A DNA stretch of 64,000 bases from Hybos culiciformis (taxonomy: Eukaryota > Arthropoda > Insecta > Diptera > Hybotidae): assembly GCA_964007475.1 (NCBI GenBank), contig CAXFZM010000265.1, positions 1-64,000 of the forward strand. The letters are read 5' to 3'. Below, piece after piece: positions 1-10,630 of this stretch. The notes below the pieces were generated by a model. It made no database searches. It had not been told where the DNA came from and saw nothing but the letters and a program-made list of their open reading frames with translations. The position numbers were made by a program, and so were the translations under genes. Every line of letters starts with the position of its first letter. The first letter of the stretch is position 1.

Positions 1-186
1 CCGTTTTTGGCTTAAATTAAAGGTCTAGAAATTACGCTTCTTTCTGTACAATTTTTATGTAAATCGGTTTTCTAGATCCGGAGAAATAAACGATAAGGTG
101 AGCAAACCCCCTAACTTTAACACATAAAATGTTGACTTTGGGCTGGTTTTTTGTTCATTACTCCGGCTCCAGACCTCGGAGAACCT
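1..186 (+). repeat. Representative monomer and its internal landmarks
   Basis: This first copy serves as the unit coordinate system (position 1 = first c of ccgttttt). Landmarks: tctaga at 24-29 and again at 71-76; tccgga at 77-82; an aataaa hexamer at 85-90; a C-rich run at 107-111 after gagcaaa; a T6 run at 147-152; ctccgg at 161-166, which is the reverse complement of ccggag at 78-83. The word cggagaa occurs twice, at 79-85 and 177-183, 98 bp apart. Seven CpG dinucleotides occur per unit, about what base composition alone predicts. The common variable sites are 3 (g/a), 28 (g/a), 54 (t/g), 60 (t/a), 86 (a/g), 116-118 (ttt/tt), 146-147 (gt/gg), 163-169 and 175-182. Confidence 0.9.
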
Positions 187-189
187 CCG
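177..189. other. Perfect short dyad across the monomer boundary (one example)
   Basis: The last bases of one unit and the first of the next read cggag-aac-ctccg, a 5-bp perfect inverted repeat with a 3-base spacer. It recurs in most monomers that carry the cctcggagaacc haplotype followed by ccgttttt. In monomers with the cttcggcggacc haplotype the 5-bp arms are lost but a different dyad appears, cgga-cc-tccg. In monomers starting ccattttt the outermost pair is lost. A hairpin, cruciform or protein-binding palindrome are all possible; nothing in the sequence decides between them. Confidence 0.6.
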
Positions 190-1903
190 TTTTTGGCTTA
201 AATTAAAGGTCTAGAAATTACGCTTCATTCTGTGCAATTTTTATGAAAATCGGTTTTCTAGATCCGGAGAAATAAACGATAAGGTGAGCAAACCTCCTAA
301 CTTTAACACATAAAATGTTGACTTTGGGCTGGTTTTTTGTTCATTACTCGGGCTCCAGACCTCGGAGAACCTCCGTTTTTGGCTTAAATTAAAGGTCTAG
401 AAATTACGCTTCTTTCTGTGCAATTTTTATGAAAATCGGTTTTCTAGATCCGGAGAAATAAACGATAAGGTGAGCAAACCCCCTAACTTTAACACATAAA
501 ATGTTGACTTTGGGCTGGTTTTTTGTTCATTACTCCGGCTCCAGACCTCGGAGAACCTCCGTTTTTGGCTTAAATTAAAGATCTAGAAATACGCTTCTTT
601 CTGTGCAATTTTTATGTAAATCGGTTTTCTAGATCCGGAGAAATAAACGATAAGGTGAGCAAACCTCCTAACTTTAACACATAAAATGTTGACTTTGGGC
701 TGGTTTTTTGTTCATTACTCCGGCTCCAGACCTCGGAGAACCTCCGTTTTTGGCTTAAATTAAAGGTCAAGAAATTACGCTTCTTTCTGTGCAATTTTTA
801 TGAAATCGGTTTTCTAGATCGGAGAAATAAACGATAAGGTGAGCAAACCCGCTAACTTTAACACATAAAATGTTGACTTTGGGCTGGTTTTTTGTTCATT
901 ACTCCGGCTCCAGACTTCGGCGGACCTCCGTTTTTGGCTTAAATTAAAGGTCTAGAAATTACGCTTCTTTCTGTGCAATTTTTATGTAAATCGGTTTTCT
1001 AGATCCGGAGAAATAAACGATAAGGTGAGCAAACCTCCTAACTTTAATACATAAAATGTTGACTTTGGGCTGGTTTTTTGTTCATTACTCCGACTCCAGA
1101 CCTCGGAGAACCCCGTTTTTGGCTTAAATTAAAGGTCTAGAAATTACGCTTCTTTCTGTGCAATTTTTATGAAAATCGGTTTTCTAGATCCGGAGAAATA
1201 AACGATAAGGTGAGCAAACCCCCTAACTTTAACACATAAAATGTTGACTTTGGGCTGGTTTTTTGTTCATTACTCCGGCTCCAGACCTCGGAGAACCTCC
1301 GTTTTTGGCTTAAATTAAAGGTCTAGAAATTACGCTTCTTTCTGTGCAATTTTTATGTAAATCGGTTTTCTAGATCCGGAGAAATAAACGATAAGGTGAG
1401 CAAACCCCTAACTTTAACACATAAAATGTTGACTTTGGGCTGGTTTTTTGTTCATTACTCCGGCTCCAGACTTCGGCGGACCTCCGTTTTTGGCTTAAAT
1501 TAAAGGTCTAGAAATTACGCTTCTTTCTGTGCAATTTTTATGAAAATCGGTTTTCTAGATCCGGAGAAATAAACGATAAGGTGAGCAAACCCCCTAACTT
1601 TAACACATAAAATGTTGACTTTGGGCTGGTTTTTTGTTCATTACTCCGGCTTTAGACCTCGGAGAACTTCCGTTTTTGGCTTAAATTAAAGGTCTAGAAA
1701 TTACGCTTCTTTCTGTGCAATTTTTATGAAAATCGGTTTTCTAGATCCGGAGAAATAAACGATAAGGTGAGCAAACCCCCTAACTTTAACACATAAAATG
1801 TTGACTTTGGGCTGGTTTTTTGTTCATTACTCCGGCTCCAGACTTCGGCGGACCTCCGTTTTTGGCTTAAATTAAAGGTCTAGAAATTACGCTTCTTTCT
1901 GTG

Positions 1904-4900
1904 TAATTTTTATGTAAATCGGTTTTCTAGATCCGGAGAAATAAACGATAAGGTGAGCAAACCCCCTAACACATAAAATGTTGACTTTGGGCTGGTTTTT
2001 TGTTCATTACTCCGGCTCCAGACTTCGGCGGACCTCTGTTTTTGGCTTAAATTAAAGGTCTAGAAATTACGCTTCTTTCTGTGCAATTTTTATGAAAATC
2101 GGTTTTCTAGATCCGGAGAAGTAAACGATAAGGTGAGCAAACCCCCTAACTTAACACATAAAATGTTGACTTTGGGCTGGTTTTTTGTTCATTACTCCGG
2201 TTCTAGACCTCGGAGAACCTCCGTTTTTGGCTTAAATTAAAGGTCTAAAAATTACGCTTCTTTCTGTGCAATTTTTATGAAAATCGGTTTTCTAGATCCG
2301 GAGAAATAAACGATAAGGTGAGCAAACCCCCTAACTTTAACACATAAAATGTTGACTTTGGGCTGGTTTTTTGTTCATTACTCGGGCTCCAGACCTCGGA
2401 GAACCTCCGTTTTTGGCGTAAATTAAAGGTCTAGAAATTACGCTTCTTTCTGTGCAATTTTTATGAAATCGGTTTCCTAGATCCGGAGAAATAAACGATA
2501 AGGTGAGCAAACTCCCTAACTTTAACACAAAAAATGTTGACTTTGGGCTGGTTTTTTGTTCATTACTCCGGCTCCAGACTTCGGCGGACCTCCGTCTTTG
2601 GCTTAAATTAAAGGTCTAGAAATTACGCTTCTTTCTGTGCAATTTTTATGAAAATCGGTTTTCTAGATCCGGAGAAGTAAACGATAAGGTGAGCAAACCC
2701 CTTAACTTTAACACATAAAATGTTGACTTTGGGCTGGTTTTTTGTTCATTACTCCGGCTCTAGACCTCGGAAAACCTCCGTTTTTGGCTTAAATTAAAGG
2801 TCTAGAAATTACGCTTCTTTCTGTGCAATTTTTATGTAAATCGGTTTTCTAGATCCGGAGAAATAAACGATAAGGTGAGCAAACCCCCTAACTTTAACAC
2901 ATAAAATGTTGACTTTGGGCTGGTTTTTTGTTCATTACTCGGGCTCCAGACCTCGGAGAACCTCCGTTTTTGATTTAAATTAAATGTCTAGAAATTACGC
3001 TTCTTTCTGTGCAATTTTTATGAAAATCGGTTTTCTAGATCCGGAGAAATAAACGATAAGGTGAGCAAACCCCCTAACTTTAACACATAAAATGTTGACT
3101 CTGGGCTGGTTTTTTGTTCATTACTCCGGCTCCAGACCTCGGAGAACCTCCATTTTTTGCTTAAATTAAAGGTCTAGAAATTACGCTTCTTTCTGTGCAA
3201 TTTTTATGTAAATCGGTTTTCTAGATCCGGAGAAATAAACGATAAGGTGAGCAAACCCCCTAACTTTAACACATAAAATGTTGACTTTGGGCTGGTTTTT
3301 TGTTCATTACTCGGGCTCCAGACCTCGGAGAACCTCCGTTTTTGGCTTAAATTAAAGGTCTAGAAATTACGCTTCTTTCTGTGCAATTTTTATGAAAATC
3401 GGTTCTCTAGATCCGGAGAAATAAACGATAAGGTGAGCAAACCCCCTAACTTTAACACTTAAAATGTTGACTTTGGGCTGGTTTTTTGTTCATTACTCCG
3501 GCTTCCAGACTTCGGCGGACCTCCGTCTTTGGCTTAAATTAAAGGTCTAGAAATTACGCTTCTTTATGTGCAATTTTTATGAAAATTGGTTTTCTAGATC
3601 CGGAGAAGTAAACGATAAGGTGAGCAAACCCCTTAACTTTAACACATAAAATGTTGACTTTGGGCTGGTTTTTTGTTCATTACTCCGGCTCTAGACCTCG
3701 GAGAACCTCCGTTTTTGGCTTAAATTAAAGGTCTAGAAATTACGCTTCTTTCTGTGCAATTTTTATGAAAATCGGTTTTCTAGATCCGGAGAAATAAACG
3801 ATAAGGTGAGCAAACTCCCTAACTTTAACACATAAAATGTTGACTTTGGGCTGGTTTTTTGTTCATTACTCCGGCTCCAGACCTCGGAGAACCTCCGTTT
3901 TTGGCTTAAATTAAAGGTCTAGAAATTACGCTTCTTTCTGTGCAATTTTTATGAAAATCGGTTTTCTAGATCCGGAGAAATAAACGATAAGGTGAGCAAA
4001 CCCCCTAACTTTAACACATAAAATGTTGACTTTGGGCTGGGTTTTTGTTCATTACTCCGGCTCCAGACTTCGGCGGACCTCCGTTTTTGGCTTAAATTAA
4101 AGGTCTAGAAATTACGCTTCTTTCTGTGCAATTTTTATGAAAATCGGTTTTCTAGATCCGGAGAAATAAACGATAAGGTGAGCAAACCCCTTTACTTTAA
4201 CACATAAAATGTTGACTTTGGGCTGGTTTTTTGTTCATTACTCCGGCTCCAGACCTCGGAGAACTTCCGTTTTTGGCTTAAATTAAAGGTCTAGAAATTA
4301 CGCTTCTTTCTGTGCACTTTTAAGAAAATCGGTTTTCTAGATCCGGAGAAATAAACGATAAGGTGAGCAAACCCCCTAACTTTAACACATAAAATGTTGA
4401 CTTTGGGCTGGTTTTTTGTTCATTACTCCGGCTCCAGACTTCGGCGGACCTCCGTTTTTGGCTTAAATTAAAGGTCTAGAAATTACGCTTCTTTCTGTGC
4501 AATTTTTATGAAAATCGGTTTTCTAGATCCGGAGAAATAAACGATAAGGTGAGCAAACCCCCTAACTTTAACACATAAAATGTTGACTTTGGGCTGGGTT
4601 TTTGTTCATTACTCCGGCTCCAGACTTCGGCGGACCTCCGTTTTTGGCTTAAATTAAAGGTCTAGAAATTACGCTTCTTTCTGTGCAATTTTTATGAAAA
4701 TCGGTTTTCTAGATCCGGAGAAATAAACGATAAGGTGAGCAAACCCCCTAACTTTAACACATAAAATGTTGACTTTGGGCTGGGTTTTTGTTCATTACTC
4801 CGGCTCCAGACTTCGGCGGACCTCCGTTTTTGGCTTAAATTAAAGGTCTAGAAATTACGCTTCTTTCTGTGCAATTTTTATGAAAATCGGTTTTCTAGAT

Positions 4901-5615
4901 CCGGAGAAATAAACGATAAGGTGAGCAAACTCCCTAACTTTAACACATAAAATGTTGACTTTGGGCTGGTTTTTTGTTCATTACTCCGGCTCCAGACCTC
5001 GGAGAACCTCCGTTTTTGGCTTAAATTAAAGGTCTAGAAATTACGCTTCTTTCTGTGCAATTTTTATGAAAATCGGTTTTCTAGATCCGGAGAAATAAAC
5101 GATAAGGTGAGCAAACCCCCTAACTTTAACACATAAAATGTTGACTTTGGGCTGGGTTTTTGTTCATTACTCCGGCTCCAGACTTCGGCGGACCTCCGTT
5201 TTTGGCTTAAATTAAAGGTCTAGAAATTACGCTTCTTTCTGTGCAATTTTTATGAAAATCGGTTTTCTAGATCCGGAGAAATAAACGATAAGGTGAGCAA
5301 ACCCCCTAACTTTAACACATAAAATGTTGACTTTGGGCTGGTTTTTTGTTCATTACTCCGGCTTTAGACCTCGGAGAACTTCCGTTTTTGGCTTAAATTA
5401 AAGGTCTAGAAATTACGCTTCTTTCTGTGCAATTTTTATGAAAATCGGTTTTCTAGATCCGGAGAAATAAACGATAAGGTGAGCAAACCCCCTAACTTTA
5501 ACACATAAAATGTTGACTTTGGGCTGGGTTTTTGTTCATTACTCCGGCTCCAGACTTCGGCGGACCTCCGTTTTTGGCTTAAATTAAAGGTCTAGAAATT
5601 ACGCTTCTTTCTGTG
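1904..5615. repeat. Older copy of the 21-monomer HOR (~3.7 kb)
   Basis: Starts at the monomer with ctgtgtaat (variant t at 1904). The order of marked monomers is gtgtaat; aagtaaac with cttaac and ggttctag; gtctaaaaatt; acaaaaaatg; aagtaaac with ctctagacc; gactctggg at about 3101; ccattttttgc; cacttaaaatg; ttatgtgc with aaattgg. The same order recurs at 6726 and 10631. This copy carries private changes, such as a 6-bp loss in ccccctaacacat near 1969, a tgatttaaat variant near 2970 and tgcacttttaag near 4315, and ends in an irregular run of gctgggtttttg monomers. It looks older or more shuffled than the copies to the right. Confidence 0.7.
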
Positions 5616-6725
5616 TAATTTTTATGTAAATCGGTTTTCTAGATCCGGAGAAATAAACGATAAGGTGAGCAAACCCCCTAACTTTAACACATAAAATGTT
5701 GACTTTGGGCTGGTTTTTTGTTCATTACTCCGGCTCCAGACTTCGGCGGACCTCTGTTTTTGGCTTAAATTAAAGGTCTAGAAATTACGCTTCTTTCTGT
5801 GCAATTTTTATGAAAATCGGTTTTCTAGATCCGGAGAAGTAAACGATAAGGTGAGCAAACCCCCTAACTTAACACATAAAATGTTGACTTTGGGCTGGTT
5901 TTTTGTTCATTACTCCGGTTCTAGACCTCGGAGAACCTCCGTTTTTGGCTTAAATTAAAGGTCTAAAAATTACGCTTCTTTCTGTGCAATTTTTATGTAA
6001 ATCGGTTTTCTAGATCCGGAGAAATAAACGATAAGGTGAGCAAACCCCCTAACTTTAACACATAAAATGTTGACTTTGGGCTGGTTTTTTGTTCATTACT
6101 CGGGCTCCAGACCTCGGAGAACCTCCGTTTTTGGCTTAAATTAAAGGTCTAGAAATTACGCTTCTTTCTGTGCAAATGAAAATCGGTTTTCTAGATCCGG
6201 AGAAATAAACGATAAGGTGAGCAAACCCCCTAACTTTAACACAAAAAATGTTGACTTTGGGCTGGTTTTTTGTTCATTACTCCGGCTCCAGACTTCGGCG
6301 GACCTCCGTCTTTGGCTTAAATTAAAGGTCTAGAAATTACGCTTCTTTCTGTGCAATTTTTATGAAAATCGGTTTTCTAGATCCGGAGAAGTAAACGATA
6401 AGGTGAGCAAACCCCTTAACTTTAACACATAAAATGTTGACTTTGGGCTGGTTTTTTGTTCATTACTCCGGCTCCAGACTTCGGCGGACCTCCGTTTTTG
6501 GCTTAAATTAAAGGTCTAGAAATTACGCTTCTTTCTGTGCAATTTTTATGAAAATCGGTTTTCTAGATCCGGAGAAATAAACGATAAGGTGAGCAAACTC
6601 CCTAACTTTAACACATAAAATGTTGACTTTGGGCTGGTTTTTTGTTCATTACTCCGGCTCCAGACTTCGGCGGACCTCCGTTTTTGGCTTAAATTAAAGG
6701 TCTAGAAATTACGCTTCTTTCTGTG
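5616..6725. repeat. Truncated HOR copy, six monomers (1110 bp)
   Basis: Begins again with the ctgtgtaat marker (t at 5616) and follows the first four or five monomers of the HOR order: cctctgttt, then aagtaaac/cttaac/ggttctag, gtctaaaaatt, acaaaaaatg. It then stops, and the next ctgtgtaat appears at 6726. One monomer has lost five bases in the caattttt region (tgcaaatgaaaatcgg near 6174), which its counterparts near 7290 and 11195 retain. This is a partial duplication of the HOR start, consistent with an out-of-register exchange of six monomers. Confidence 0.75.
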
Positions 6726-9700
6726 TAATTTTTATGTAAATCGGTTTTCTAGATCCGGAGAAATAAACGATAAGGTGAGCAAACCCCCTAACTTTAACAC
6801 ATAAAATGTTGACTTTGGGCTGGTTTTTTGTTCATTACTCCGGCTCCAGACTTCGGCGGACCTCTGTTTTTGGCTTAAATTAAAGGTCTAGAAATTACGC
6901 TTCTTTCTGTGCAATTTTTATGAAAATCGGTTTTCTAGATCCGGAGAAGTAAACGATAAGGTGAGCAAACCCCCTAACTTAACACATAAAATGTTGACTT
7001 TGGGCTGGTTTTTTGTTCATTACTCCGGTTCTAGACCTCGGAGAACCTCCGTTTTTGGCTTAAATTAAAGGTCTAAAAATTACGCTTCTTTCTGTGCAAT
7101 TTTTATGTAAATCGGTTTTCTAGATCCGGAGAAATAAACGATAAGGTGAGCAAACCCCCTAACTTTAACACATAAAATGTTGACTTTGGGCTGGTTTTTT
7201 GTTCATTACTCGGGCTCCAGACCTCGGAGAACCTCCGTTTTTGGCTTAAATTAAAGGTCTAGAAATTACGCTTCTTTCTGTGCAATTTTTATGAAAATCG
7301 GTTTTCTAGATCCGGAGAAATAAACGATAAGGTGAGCAAACCCCCTAACTTTAACACAAAAAATGTTGACTTTGGGCTGGTTTTTTGTTCATTACTCCGG
7401 CTCCAGACTTCGGCGGACCTCCGTCTTTGGCTTAAATTAAAGGTCTAGAAATTACGCTTCTTTCTGTGCAATTTTTATGAAAATCGGTTTTCTAGATCCG
7501 GAGAAGTAAACGATAAGGTGAGCAAACCCCTTAACTTTAACACATAAAATGTTGACTTTGGGCTGGTTTTTTGTTCATTACTCCGGCTCTAGACCTCGGA
7601 AAACCTCCGTTTTTGGCTTAAATTAAAGGTCTAGAAATTACGCTTCTTTCTGTGCAATTTTTATGTAAATCGGTTTTCTAGATCCGGAGAAATAAACGAT
7701 AAGGTGAGCAAACCCCCTAACTTTAACACATAAAATGTTGACTTTGGGCTGGTTTTTTGTTCATTACTCGGGCTCCAGACCTCGGAGAACCTCCGTTTTT
7801 GGCTTAAATTAAAGGTCTAGAAATTACGCTTCTTTCTGTGCAATTTTTATGAAAATCGGTTTTCTAGATCCGGAGAAATAAACGATAAGGTGAGCAAACC
7901 CCCTAACTTTAACACATAAAATGTTGACTCTGGGCTGGTTTTTTGTTCATTACTCCGGCTCCAGACCTCGGAGAACCTCCATTTTTTGCTTAAATTAAAG
8001 GTCTAGAAATTACGCTTCTTTCTGTGCAATTTTTATGTAAATCGGTTTTCTAGATCCGGAGAAATAAACGATAAGGTGAGCAAACCCCCTAACTTTAACA
8101 CATAAAATGTTGACTTTGGGCTGGTTTTTTGTTCATTACTCGGGCTCCAGACCTCGGAGAACCTCCGTTTTTGGCTTAAATTAAAGGTCTAGAAATTACG
8201 CTTCTTTCTGTGCAATTTTTATGAAAATCGGTTTTCTAGATCCGGAGAAATAAACGATAAGGTGAGCAAATCCCCTAACTTTAACACTTAAAATGTTGAC
8301 TTTGGGCTGGTTTTTTGTTCATTACTCCGGCTCCAGACTTCGGCGGACCTCCGTCTTTGGCTTAAATTAAAGGTCTAGAAATTACGCTTCTTTATGTGCA
8401 ATTTTTATGAAAATTGGTTTTCTAGATCCGGAGAAGTAAACGATAAGGTGAGCAAACCCCTTAACTTTAACACATAAAATGTTGACTTTGGGCTGGTTTT
8501 TTGTTCATTACTCCGGCTCTAGACCTCGGAGAACCTCCGTTTTTGGCTTAAATTAAAGGTCTAGAAATTACGCTTCTTTCTGTGCAATTTTTATGAAAAT
8601 CGGTTTTCTAGATCCGGAGAAATAAACGATAAGGTGAGCAAACTCCCTAACTTTAACACATAAAATGTTGACTTTGGGCTGGTTTTTTGTTCATTACTCC
8701 GGCTCCAGACCTCGGAGAACCTCCGTTTTTGGCTTAAATTAAAGGTCTAGAAATTACGCTTCTTTCTGTGCAATTTTTATGAAAATCGGTTTTCTAGATC
8801 CGGAGAAATAAACGATAAGGTGAGCAAACCCCCTAACTTTAACACATAAAATGTTGACTTTGGGCTGGGTTTTTGTTCATTACTCCGGCTCCAGACTTCG
8901 GCGGACCTCCGTTTTTGGCTTAAATTAAAGGTCTAGAAATTACGCTTCTTTCTGTGCAATTTTTATGAAAATCGGTTTTCTAGATCCGGAGAAATAAACG
9001 ATAAGGTGAGCAAACCCCTTAACTTTAACACTTAAAATGTTGACTTTGGGCTGGTTTTTTGTTCATTACTCCGGCTCCAGACCTCGGAGAACTTCCGTTT
9101 TTGGCTTAAATTAAAGGTCTAGAAATTACGCTTCTTTCTGTGCAATTTTTATGAAAATCGGTTTTCTAGATCCGGAGAAATAAACGATAAGGTGAGCAAA
9201 CCCCCTAACTTTAACACATAAAATGTTGACTTTGGGCTGGTTTTTTGTTCATTACTCCGGCTCCAGACTTCGGCGGACCTCCGTTTTTGGCTTAAATTAA
9301 AGGTCTAGAAATTACGCTTCTTTCTGTGCAATTTTTATGAAAATCGGTTCTCTAGATCCGGAGAAATAAACGATAAGGTGAGCAAACCCCCTAACTTTAA
9401 CACATAAAATGTTGACTTTGGGCTGCGTTTTTGTTCATTACTCCGGCTCCAGACTTCGGCGGACCTCCGTTTTTGGCTTAAATTAAAGGTCTAGAAATTA
9501 CGCTTCTTTCTGTGCAATTTTTATGAAAATCGGTTTTCTAGATCCGGAGAAATAAACGATAAGGTGAGCAAACCCCCTAACTTTAACACATAAAATGTTG
9601 ACTTTGGGCTGGGTTTTTGTTCATTACTCCGGCTCCAGACTTCGGCGGACCTCCGTTTTTGGCTTAAATTAAAGGTCTAGAAATTACGCTTCTTTCTGTG

Positions 9701-10630
9701 CAATTTTTATGAAAATCGGTTTTCTAGATCCGGAGAAATAAACGATAAGGTGAGCAAACCCCTTAACTTTAACACATAAAATGTTGACTTTGGGCTGGTT
9801 TTTTGTTCATTACTCCGGCTCCAGACCTCGGAAAACTTCCGTTTTTGGCTTAAATTAAAGGTCTAGAAATTACGCTTCTTTCTGTGCAATTTTTATGAAA
9901 ATCGGTTTTCTAGATCCGGAGAAATAAACGATAAGGTGAGCAAACCCCCTAACTTTAACACCTAAAATGTTGACTTTGGGCTGGTTTTTTGTTCATTACT
10001 CCGGCTCCAGACTTCGGCGGACCTCCGTTTTTGGCTTAAATTAAAGGTCTAGAAATTACGCTTCTTTCTGTGCAATGTTTATGAAAATCGGTTTTCTAGA
10101 TCCGGAGAAATAAACGATAAGGTGAGCAAACCCCATAACTTTAACACATAAAATGTTGACTTTGGGCTGGTTTTTTGTTCATTACTCCGGCTCCAGACTT
10201 CGGCGGACCTCCGTCTTTGGCTTAAATTAAAGGTCTAGAAATTACGCTTCTTTCTGTGCAATTTTTATGAAAATCGGTTTTCTAGATCCGGAGAAATAAA
10301 CGATAAGGTGAGCAAACCCCCTAACTTTAACACATAAAATGTTGACTTTGGGCTGGTTTTTTGTTCATTACTCCGGCTTTAGACCTCGGAGAACTTCCGT
10401 TTTTGGCTTAAATTAAAGGTCTAGAAATTACGCTTCTTTCTGTGCGATTTTTATGAAAATCGGTTTTCTAGATCCGGAGAAATAAACGATAAGGTGAGCA
10501 AACCCCCTAACTTTAACACATAAAATGTTGACTTTGGGCTGGTTTTTTGTTCATTACTCCGGCTCCAGACTTCGGCGGACCTCCGTTTTTGGCTTAAATT
10601 AAAGGTCTAGAAATTACGCTTCTTTCTGTG
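6726..10630. repeat. 21-monomer HOR, complete copy (3905 bp)
   Basis: Runs from the ctgtgtaat marker at 6726 to the same marker at 10631, a distance of 3905 bp or 21 units less one base. Order markers: cctctgttt; cttaac/ggttctag; gtctaaaaatt; acaaaaaatg with gtctttgg; ctctagacc with aaaacc; gactctggg (c at 7930); ccattttttgc; cacttaaaatg; ttatgtgc; actccc; gctgggtttttg; a second cacttaaaatg with gaacttcc (~9030); ggttctctag; cacctaaaatg (~9960); caatgttt; ccccataac; ctttagacc. This is the clearest full-length instance of the left-hand HOR and the best reference for defining it. Confidence 0.85.

Larger units (their letters stand above)
1..1903. repeat. Heterogeneous left edge of the array
   Basis: About ten monomers that do not match the HOR order seen further right as cleanly as later blocks. 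Variants here include cctcctaac in place of ccccctaac (units starting near 187, 559 and 928), and several single-base indels, such as the loss of one base in tagaaatacg near 588 and a short gaaatcgg form near 802. Haplotypes cctcggagaacc and cttcggcggacc are mixed without a clear period. The array extends beyond the window on this side, so this may be the end of a HOR block whose counterpart lies outside. Confidence 0.6.

Noticed and set aside
85..90. aataaa as a polyadenylation signal in each monomer
   Set aside because: A six-base AT-rich word is expected by chance in a 61% AT repeat; no transcription unit precedes it, and it is lost in all aagtaaac monomers.
164..204. RNA polymerase III-like A and B boxes
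   Set aside because: tggcttaaatt resembles an A box and the ggttctagacc variant resembles a B box (GGTTCRANTCC) with two mismatches. However, the B-like word lies upstream of the A-like word by about 20 bp, and the next B-like word is some 155 bp downstream, which is the wrong order or spacing for a tRNA- or SINE-type promoter. No tRNA fold is present.
612..794. Open reading frame of 60 codons
   Set aside because: It lies wholly in satellite sequence on the reverse strand, and is open only because single-base deletions shift the frame past the usual stop. Neighbouring monomers close the frame, and the predicted peptide is just the translated repeat.
2337..2528. Open reading frame of 63 codons
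   Set aside because: Same cause: a reverse-strand frame opened by the one-base-shorter gaaatcgg form near 2465. No conserved coding signal, no start context and no equivalent in most monomers.
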